DNA of 64,000 bases from the NCBI GenBank assembly GCA_002375765.1, contig DFMV01000045.1:7004-71003 (forward strand). Direction: 5' to 3'. The stretch is from Rhizobiales bacterium UBA3584. Its GTDB lineage: Bacteria > Pseudomonadota > Alphaproteobacteria > Rhizobiales > Devosiaceae. Shown in pieces: positions 58,144-64,000 of this stretch (its first letter is position 1; every line of letters starts with the position of its first letter). Below the pieces are notes generated by a model. It had not been told where the DNA came from. It did no database searches and was given only the letters and a program-made list of their open reading frames with translations. Position numbers and translations under genes: made by a program.

Positions 58144-58944
58144 TTATTCGAATTCCACGATCACCGGAACGTGGTCTGAAGGCTTTTCCGACCAGCCGCG
58201 GGCCGGGCGCAGGATATGGGCAGCTCTGGTGTGCGCTGCGACGTCTCGTGTCGCCCAGATGTGGTCAAGCCGGCGGCCACGGTCCGAGACATCCCAATCC
58301 TTGGCCCTGTAACTCCACCAGGAATAGACCTTTTCCTCGATGGGAATGTGCTGGCGCACCAGATCGACCCAGTTGCGCCGGGACAGCAGGCGATCGAGGG
58401 CTTCGGTTTCGACCGGAGTGTGGGAGACGACTCTTAAAAGCTGTTTGTGGCTCCAGACGTCGTTTTCATGCGGCGCAACATTGAAATCGCCGCAGATCAA
58501 CTGGCGCTCATCGAAAATAAGATCGTCGAACCATTCTTCCATTTCGGCAAGAAAATCGAGCTTGTGGCGGAATTTGGGGTTGATCTCGGGATTGGGTTCA
58601 TCGCCGCCTGCGGGGACATAGAAATTATGAACTGTGAGGGGGCCCTTGCCGAAGTCGAGCCGCGCGGAAACGTGGCGGCAATCGGGTATGTCGCAGAATC
58701 CGCGCGCCGTGATCTCGTCGAGCGGATGTTTCGAAACGATGGCCACCCCGTGGTAGCCCTTTTGCCCGTGCACCGCCTGATGGGGATAGCCGGCATCGGC
58801 CAGCGCCGTTCTCGGGAACTGGTCATTCATGCACTTGATTTCCTGCAGGCACAGGACATCGGGGCTGTACTGGGACAAAAAGTCGAGAACGATGGGCAGG
58901 CGCAAACGCACCGAATTGATGTTCCAGGTGGCAAGCGAAGGCAT
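58144..58944 (-). CDS. xthA: Exodeoxyribonuclease III
   Basis: 266 residues. AP endonuclease/3' phosphatase of base-excision repair. ATWNINSVRLRLP (metal N), CLQEIKCMNDQFP (metal E), GYHGVAIVSK, ICGDFNVAPHENDV, YSWWSYRA, RRLDHIWAT and the final SDHVPVIVEFE (catalytic His). ATG at 58944 preferred to one at 58962. Third in ftsK-lolA-xthA. Confidence 0.96.
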   Translation of the reverse strand: MPSLATWNINSVRLRLPIVLDFLSQYSPDVLCLQEIKCMNDQFPRTALADAGYPHQAVHGQKGYHGVAIVSKHPLDEITARGFCDIPDCRHVSARLDFGKGPLTVHNFYVPAGGDEPNPEINPKFRHKLDFLAEMEEWFDDLIFDERQLICGDFNVAPHENDVWSHKQLLRVVSHTPVETEALDRLLSRRNWVDLVRQHIPIEEKVYSWWSYRAKDWDVSDRGRRLDHIWATRDVAAHTRAAHILRPARGWSEKPSDHVPVIVEFE

Positions 58945-59030
58945 GAAGGGCTCAAAGGTCAAAATAGCGGGCCGGGCCTTTATGACGGTCCGGCCAGGCG
59001 CGGTAAAGCCCTTGGCCGCATGTGTCCGGA

Positions 59031-59663
59031 TCAGTTCTGGGCGTTGACCGAACGGTAGGTGGGATCAATGCGGAAGTACTGATCGGGAATCTCGATGCCT
59101 TTTTCGGTCTCGGTGATCGAAAAGGTCGTCTCAACGCCCGAGGGTTCGATAAGACTCCACTGCACGAGATCGAGAGTTTCGCGGTCAAAGATCAGCGAAA
59201 CCTGAACGGTGCCGATGGGGCTCTCGTCAACGATCATGACCGAGACATGGGTCTCGGACATGATGACATCGGAGAGGTTGGAGTTGATCAGGCTGACCTC
59301 ATCCCCGAGAAACTGGCGCAGCGGCACATTGTCCTGCGGGTAGGCGTATTGGGTGCGCTCCTGGCGATCGATGACGTAAAAGCCGCGGCCCTGCGAAATG
59401 ATTTCCTCGCGGCTCGGCGGAGCATAACGAAAGCGGACCATGTCGGGGCGCTTGAGCCAGAACGTGCCCTCGATCCGCCCGCCCTGGCTGTCGATCTGGA
59501 CAAAGCGACCGGCCATGGTGCGGATTTCGGTGTTGTGGGCGGAAATCTCCTGGAGGAGAAACTCTTCATCGGGGGTCAGCACGCGGGACTGGGCACTGAC
59601 CGGCATGGCCAGTGCGAGCGCGCAAATGCCCGCTGTCAAAATTGCGGCGGCAAGACGAATCAT
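59031..59663 (-). CDS. lolA: Outer-membrane lipoprotein carrier protein LolA
   Basis: 210 residues. Signal peptide 1-24 with cleavage after VSA. Periplasmic chaperone that ferries lipoproteins from LolCDE to the outer membrane; the unclosed-barrel fold shows RTMAGRFVQIDSQGGRIEGTFWLKRPDMVRFRY (adjoining blocks) and the conserved arginine in the second strand. Located directly after ftsK with a repeat between them. Confidence 0.93.
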   Translation of the reverse strand: MIRLAAAILTAGICALALAMPVSAQSRVLTPDEEFLLQEISAHNTEIRTMAGRFVQIDSQGGRIEGTFWLKRPDMVRFRYAPPSREEIISQGRGFYVIDRQERTQYAYPQDNVPLRQFLGDEVSLINSNLSDVIMSETHVSVMIVDESPIGTVQVSLIFDRETLDLVQWSLIEPSGVETTFSITETEKGIEIPDQYFRIDPTYRSVNAQN

Positions 59664-59780
59664 TTCCAGGACTCCGTTTCAGTACAAAGAGGCTGCCCCT
59701 TGGACTGTCGAGGTAAATCGCAATTGCGGCAAGAGCGCGAACCCGGATGGCCCGGCGGTAAACTCATCGTGTGTCGGAGA

Positions 59781-59827
59781 GGTTCCCAACCAGACCAGTG
59801 GCACCCATTTATCCTGGAAACACTCTA
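59781..59827. repeat. Palindromic intergenic repeat, copy 3
   Basis: GGTTCCCAACCAGACCAGTG and CACCCATTTATCCTGGAAAC blocks match the elements at 8780 and 13250. It lies in the ftsK-lolA gap and reaches the ftsK stop codon. Confidence 0.5.
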
Positions 59828-62428
59828 ATAGCCGTCGGCGTTGTCGCCGATCAGAACTTCGCGTTTGCCCGCATGGTTGGCGGGAGAGATGATGCCTTCC
59901 TGCTCCATGCGCTCGATCAGCGTCGCGGCCTTGTTGTATCCAACCGAAAGACGGCGCTGGATATAAGAGGTCGAAGCCTTCTTGTCGGACAGCACGATAT
60001 TGACGGCCTTGTCATAGAGCTCGTCACCCGAGCCGCCAAACCCGCCGTCGTCATCAAAACCGCCCTGGCCGTCCTCATCTTCGGCGGTGATCGATTCAAG
60101 ATATTCGGGCGTACCCTGGCTCTTGAGGTGAGCAACGATGTCCTCGACCTCGTTGTCGGCGACGAACGCGCCATGAAGGCGCTTTATGCGACCGCCGCCC
60201 GCCATATACAGCATGTCGCCATTGCCCAGCAGCTGTTCGGCGCCCTGTTCACCCAAAATGGTGCGCGAATCGATCTTGGAGGTCACCTGGAACGAGACCC
60301 GGGTGGGGAAGTTGGCCTTGATCGTGCCGGTGATGACATCGACTGAGGGGCGCTGGGTGGCCATGATGATGTGAATGCCGGCGGCGCGAGCCATCTGGGC
60401 GAGCCGCTGGATGGTGCCTTCGATGTCCTTGCCGGCGACCATCATGAGGTCGGCCATCTCGTCGACGATCACCACGATGAAGGGGAGGGGTTCGAGGTCA
60501 AACTCCTCGCTCTCAAAGATCGCTTCGCCGGTTTCCCGGTCAAAGCCGGTCTGAACGGTGCGCGTTAAAACTTCGCCCTTGGCCGCCGATTCGGCGACGC
60601 GGGCGTTGAAACCATCGATGTTGCGCACACCGATCTTGCTCATCTTCTTGTAGCGATCTTCCATCTCGCGCACGGCCCATTTGAGGGCAACGACCGCCTT
60701 GGCGGGGTCGGTGACCACCGGGGTCAGAAGGTGCGGGATGCCGTCATAGACGGAGAGCTCGAGCATCTTGGGGTCGATCATGATGAGCCGGCACTGCTCG
60801 GGGCTCATCTTGTAGAGCAGGGAAAGGATCATGGTGTTGATCCCGACCGACTTGCCCGAGCCGGTGGTGCCGGCGATGAGCAGATGCGGCATACGCGCCA
60901 GATCGACGATGATCGGTTCGCCGCCAATGGTCTTGCCCAGGCAGATGGGCAGCTTGGCCTTGGCCTTGTCGAAATCGTTGGAGGCCAGAAGTTCGCGCAG
61001 GAAGACGGTTTCGCGCGTCTTGTTGGGCAATTCGATGCCGATGGCGTTGCGGCCGGGGACGACGGCCACACGGGCGGAAATGGCGCTCATGGAACGTGCA
61101 ATGTCGTCGGCCAGCGAGATCACGCGGCTCGACTTGATGCCCGGAGCAGGCTCGAGCTCGTAGAGCGTAACCACGGGCCCTGGACGAACATTGATGATGT
61201 CGCCCTTGACGCCAAAATCTTCGAGCACGCCTTCGAGGCGCTTGGCATTTGCTTCGAGCGCTTCGGGATTGTGTTCCGGCAAGACCTGGGTCGAACTCGG
61301 TGCGGCGAGGAGCTCCAGAGGCGGCAGTTCGAAGCCGTCGGTGGGCAGAAAAGACGCCTGGGCCTCGCGCACCTGGCGCGGGGACGGCGCAGGGCGTGGC
61401 GCGGGCGCGGTGACCCTTGCCCGGCCGGGCTGCTCGACGATCATGCGGGCAATGTCGTCCGCCTCGCGACGAGAGGAGGTCTGCTGCGCAGGATAATCGT
61501 CCTCGTAGTCCTGGTAGGTGTCGTCCTCCCAATCGCGGGCGGATTGGGGCTCGGGGTGGGCCTCGTGATGATCGATGGCTATCGATCTGTCGAGCTGAGG
61601 CTCGAAATCGGTGTTCTGCCAATTGCGGGCCGGCATCTGGTCGTTCGCCGGCTTGCGCCGGAAAATCCGTTTTGCCGCGGCACGCGCGCCATAAAAGGTG
61701 TGGGCGACAAAGCCGATGGCCACATCGAAGATCCCGCTCGAATCCGGGCTATCGTCAATTTCGGGCTCAGGCTCGGACGCTTTCTTGCGGTGGGCGGTGG
61801 TTTTGGACGGGACCGGCAAATCGCTTTCGAATGCCGGCCGCGACCGCGCGGATAGCCAAACCAACCCCAGAGCAGGAACGCCGAGCAAGGCGGCATAAAG
61901 AATGGCGCCCCAACCTTGCGGCGCGTCGCCGGCAAGGGTGGTGAACAGGTTGGTAAACCCGGTGCCGATGAACCCGCCCAGGCCGAGCGGCAGGGGCCAG
62001 CTGTCGGGGGACGGAAAGCAGGCAAACATGCCCGTGGCCAGGGTGGTTCCCAGCAGCCAGCCCGTCAGGCGCAGCCCGAGATAGGATGGCACGATGCGAC
62101 GGAACATCGACCACGACCACAATAGCGGCGGCAAAAGCAGCAGCGGTGCCCCGAGGCCGAAAAGCTGAAAGCCGATATCGGCCATGGCGGCGCCGGGAAA
62201 GCCCAGCCAGTTTTCGACGGGTTTGTCGGTGGCATAGGAAAAGGAGGGGTCATCGACCGACCAGGACGCCAGCGCCACAAGGCCAAATGCACAAACCAGA
62301 GCGACGGCGATGCCGATGATTCGCACGGGAATGGTGATCGAAAGCACCGGAGTTGAGCGGTGGCTGTCGTCCAGATGCGGTGAAGGATGCAGGGTCATCG
62401 AGCGGCCGGTCGGTTTACGCAGTACCAT
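59825..62428 (-). CDS. ftsK: DNA translocase FtsK
   Basis: 867 residues. Septal DNA pump that clears dif/ter regions and activates XerCD. Four membrane helices in residues 30-190, a proline- and glutamine-rich linker to about 390, then the motor: Walker [17 protein letters not shown], Walker [32 protein letters not shown]. The C-terminal gamma winged helix, [19 protein letters not shown], binds KOPS. ATG 62428; an ATG ten codons in is possible. A CtrA-like half-site pair lies 27 bp upstream. Confidence 0.97.
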   Translation of the reverse strand: MVLRKPTGRSMTLHPSPHLDDSHRSTPVLSITIPVRIIGIAVALVCAFGLVALASWSVDDPSFSYATDKPVENWLGFPGAAMADIGFQLFGLGAPLLLLPPLLWSWSMFRRIVPSYLGLRLTGWLLGTTLATGMFACFPSPDSWPLPLGLGGFIGTGFTNLFTTLAGDAPQGWGAILYAALLGVPALGLVWLSARSRPAFESDLPVPSKTTAHRKKASEPEPEIDDSPDSSGIFDVAIGFVAHTFYGARAAAKRIFRRKPANDQMPARNWQNTDFEPQLDRSIAIDHHEAHPEPQSARDWEDDTYQDYEDDYPAQQTSSRREADDIARMIVEQPGRARVTAPAPRPAPSPRQVREAQASFLPTDGFELPPLELLAAPSSTQVLPEHNPEALEANAKRLEGVLEDFGVKGDIINVRPGPVVTLYELEPAPGIKSSRVISLADDIARSMSAISARVAVVPGRNAIGIELPNKTRETVFLRELLASNDFDKAKAKLPICLGKTIGGEPIIVDLARMPHLLIAGTTGSGKSVGINTMILSLLYKMSPEQCRLIMIDPKMLELSVYDGIPHLLTPVVTDPAKAVVALKWAVREMEDRYKKMSKIGVRNIDGFNARVAESAAKGEVLTRTVQTGFDRETGEAIFESEEFDLEPLPFIVVIVDEMADLMMVAGKDIEGTIQRLAQMARAAGIHIIMATQRPSVDVITGTIKANFPTRVSFQVTSKIDSRTILGEQGAEQLLGNGDMLYMAGGGRIKRLHGAFVADNEVEDIVAHLKSQGTPEYLESITAEDEDGQGGFDDDGGFGGSGDELYDKAVNIVLSDKKASTSYIQRRLSVGYNKAATLIERMEQEGIISPANHAGKREVLIGDNADGY

Positions 62429-62454
62429 TTGCCGACAACCCTAGTCGTGCATGG

Positions 62455-62469
62455 TTAACCTTGGATTAG
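62455..62469. promoter_or_regulatory. CtrA-like box upstream of ftsK
   Basis: TTAA-CCTTGGA-TTAG, one mismatch to TTAA-N7-TTAA, 27 bp before the ftsK start. Confidence 0.35.
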
Positions 62470-62491
62470 CGTGTGGCGGGAATTTGGCATC

Positions 62492-62520
62492 AAAAAAGCC
62501 CCACCTGAGCAGGGTGGGGC
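62492..62520 (-). terminator. Minus-strand terminator of the candidate ncRNA
   Basis: On the minus strand GCCCCACC-7 nt-GGTGGGGC followed by TTTTTT. It lies after the folded region and before ftsK. Confidence 0.85.
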
Positions 62521-62640
62521 CAATACCCCTGTCGGGGGTCGGGAGAAGCTGAAGAGGGGATGCAGCCCATATCGTTTGCGAGTGGGAAGGCCTCTTTGAT
62601 GTGGGTCAAGAGGGATATGAGCTGCATGCCGTCTTCAGCG
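62492..62640 (-). ncRNA. Candidate structured small RNA between amt and ftsK
   Basis: About 150 nt. Arms 62548-62573 and 62614-62639 form a 26-position stem: 8 bp (GCTGAAGA/TCTTCAGC), a short internal mismatch region, then 14 bp (ATGCAGC-C-CATATC against GATATG-A-GCTGCAT). The odd position is C/A on the plus strand but a G-U wobble on the minus strand, which fits minus-strand RNA. The loop holds another hairpin (62591-62613). Then come a hairpin ACCCC/GGGGT (62525-62539) and the terminator. No Rfam family is recognised by me; a promoter was not identified. Confidence 0.5.
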
Positions 62641-62644
62641 GCAG

Positions 62645-62671
62645 AAAAAGGCCCGGGCTGATGCCCGGACC
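62645..62671 (-). terminator. Rho-independent terminator of amt
   Basis: On the minus strand a nine-position stem (one G-U pair) GGTCCGGGC-atca-GCCCGGGCC followed by TTTTT, 10 bp after the amt stop. Confidence 0.85.
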
Positions 62672-62681
62672 TTGAGATCGA

Positions 62682-64000
62682 TTAGCGGAATTCCGGATAG
62701 GCTTCGACGCCGACTTCGGCCTTGTCGAGGCCAAGCGCTTCGTCGTCTTCAGAGGGCCGCAGGCCCATGGTGGCCTTGAGGATCAGCCATACGATGAAGC
62801 TGGCCACGAAGGTGAAGATACCCACGATGACGATCGAGAGCAGCTGAACGCCCAGATTTGCATCGGAATTGCTGAAGATCACTGCGATGGTGCCCCAGAT
62901 GCCGGCCAGAAGGTGGACGGGAATGGCGCCGACAACGTCGTCGATCTTGAGCCTGTCGAGCAGGGGAACAGCGAAGACCACGATGACGCCACCGACAGCA
63001 CCGATCAGCGTGGCGGTGCCCAGACCTGGGGTCAGGGGCTCGGCAGTTACCGAAACCAGGCCGGCAAGAGCGCCGTTGAGAACGAAGGTCAGGTCGACCT
63101 TCTTGTAGATGATCGCCGTGAGGATCAGAGCGGCAATAGCACCGCCGGCGGCGCCGGCATTGGTGTTGGCCATGATCCGGCCGACGTCAGCCACATCGCC
63201 GACAGAGCCCATCGCCAGCTGGGATGCGCCGTTGAAACCGAACCAGCCCATCCAGAGGATGAATGTGCCAAGAGCGGCCAGCGGCATGGATGAACCGGGC
63301 ATCGCGTTGACGGTGCCATCGGCATTGTACTTGCCGATACGGGCGCCCAGCAGAATTGCACCGGCGAGAGCGGCCCAGCCGCCAACCGAGTGAACCACTG
63401 TCGAACCGGCAAAATCCAGGAAGCCCATTGCATCGAGGAAACCGCCGCCCCACTTCCAGGACGCCTGGATCGGGTAGATCAGCCCCGTCAGAACGACGGT
63501 AAAGATCAGGAACGGCAAGATCTTGATGCGTTCAGCCAGCGTGCCCGAAACGATCGAGGCGGTGGTGGCGCAGAACATGACCTGGAAGAAGAAGTCCGAG
63601 CTGGTTGCAGCATAGCCGAAATCATCGGCGTCATCGGCCGTGATGCCGACAGCTTCGAGGATGCCGATGCCGAAGGCGCCCAGATAGCCACCGGTATCAT
63701 CGGAGCCGATGGTCCAGTTGCCGAGCGGATACATCAGGTTGTAGCCGATGAGGTAATAGAAGATGGCAGCGATCGAGAAGAGCGAAATGTTCTTCAGAAG
63801 CTGCATCGAAACGTTCTTGGTGCGCACCAGGCCGGCTTCGAGCATGGCAAAGCCAGCGGCCATCCACATCACCAGCACGCCGCCGAAAATCATCAGGAAC
63901 GAGTTGAGAATAAACACAACGTCGGCAGAAACACCCTCAGAGACGGTTTCGACCACTTCCTCGGCCACCCCGGCATCCTGCCCCAGCGCGGGCAGTGCTA
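62682..64000 (-). CDS. amt: Ammonium transporter Amt, 5' end beyond the window
   Basis: At least 439 residues visible; the frame is open to the window edge, where ALPALGQDAG looks like the end of a signal peptide. Eleven-helix Amt/Rh ammonium channel: SDFFFQVMFCATTASIVSGTLAER, the pore histidine in FAGSTVVHSVGGWAAL, LGTFILWMGWFGFNG, and the second pore histidine in AIPVHLLAGIWGTIAV. A glnK gene is normally upstream and should lie just outside the window. Strong terminator follows. Confidence 0.95.
   Translation of the reverse strand, partial: ALPALGQDAGVAEEVVETVSEGVSADVVFILNSFLMIFGGVLVMWMAAGFAMLEAGLVRTKNVSMQLLKNISLFSIAAIFYYLIGYNLMYPLGNWTIGSDDTGGYLGAFGIGILEAVGITADDADDFGYAATSSDFFFQVMFCATTASIVSGTLAERIKILPFLIFTVVLTGLIYPIQASWKWGGGFLDAMGFLDFAGSTVVHSVGGWAALAGAILLGARIGKYNADGTVNAMPGSSMPLAALGTFILWMGWFGFNGASQLAMGSVGDVADVGRIMANTNAGAAGGAIAALILTAIIYKKVDLTFVLNGALAGLVSVTAEPLTPGLGTATLIGAVGGVIVVFAVPLLDRLKIDDVVGAIPVHLLAGIWGTIAVIFSNSDANLGVQLLSIVIVGIFTFVASFIVWLILKATMGLRPSEDDEALGLDKAEVGVEAYPEFR

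Noticed and set aside
62548..62639. 6S or SRP RNA identity for the folded region
   Set aside because: It lacks the GGAAG-type SRP apical loop and the large symmetric central bubble of 6S RNA.

Overview
The window is a 64 kb stretch of a GC-rich alphaproteobacterial chromosome. Gene order (dnaQ-coaE-aroE-maf, then hemE-hemJ-rho-mnmE-mnmG-rsmG-parA-parB; hisB-hisH-hisA-hisF-hisE-coaA; hslV-GNAT-hslU; ftsK-lolA-xthA) and 421-residue Rho fit Hyphomicrobiales (Rhizobiales). A Devosiaceae-type organism (Devosia/Pelagibacterium) is my best guess, which is inference. Almost everything is core genome. I see no prophage, transposase, CRISPR array, tRNA or rRNA, and no obvious new defence or biosynthetic cluster.

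Layout. 1-8.9 kb: the 3' end of isocitrate lyase, a cold-shock/DUF1294 membrane protein, an MFS exporter under a long palindrome, prfC, a comM-GNAT-DinB operon behind a LexA-type box, a stand-alone receiver protein and a GH25 lipoprotein whose 3' end is duplicated. 8.9-15.8 kb: marC, gshB, yraN-rsmI, divergent lpoA-like gene, hemW-rdgB-rph. 15.9-21.3 kb: the heat-shock block hrcA, grpE, dnaK, dnaJ with three sigma-32-like promoters. 21.4-28.5 kb: flavin reductase, pyrF-dapB-gpmA, a PerM transporter, an HTH-Ogt DNA repair protein, nth and a PfkB kinase. 28.5-33.4 kb: a compact histidine operon ending in coaA, with a partial duplication of the hisF start. 33.6-42.7 kb: hslVU, membrane and secretion genes (timA-like, fxsA, secB) and dnaQ-coaE-aroE-maf.

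42.7-51.9 kb is the replication and segregation core. The 446-bp maf-hemE gap carries DnaA-box-like motifs, two perfect CtrA boxes (TTAA-N7-TTAA) and an AT-rich end, so it is probably oriC. Downstream lie parA-parB and a cluster of parS sites (three in the mnmE-mnmG gap, one inside rsmG, one just after parB). More degenerate parS-like sites are scattered at 0.6, 9.6, 20.0 and 30.7 kb. 51.9-64 kb: leuS-lptE-holA, yggS, a CenR/OtpR-like regulator with a cyclic-nucleotide-binding protein, ftsK-lolA-xthA and an ammonium transporter running off the window edge.

The least explained signals are non-coding: a strongly folded candidate RNA on the minus strand between amt and ftsK (62.49-62.64 kb), a three-way-junction hairpin with a U-run just before rho (44.72-44.79 kb), the duplicated hisF start with a 37-codon coupled mini-ORF, and several small palindromic repeat elements.
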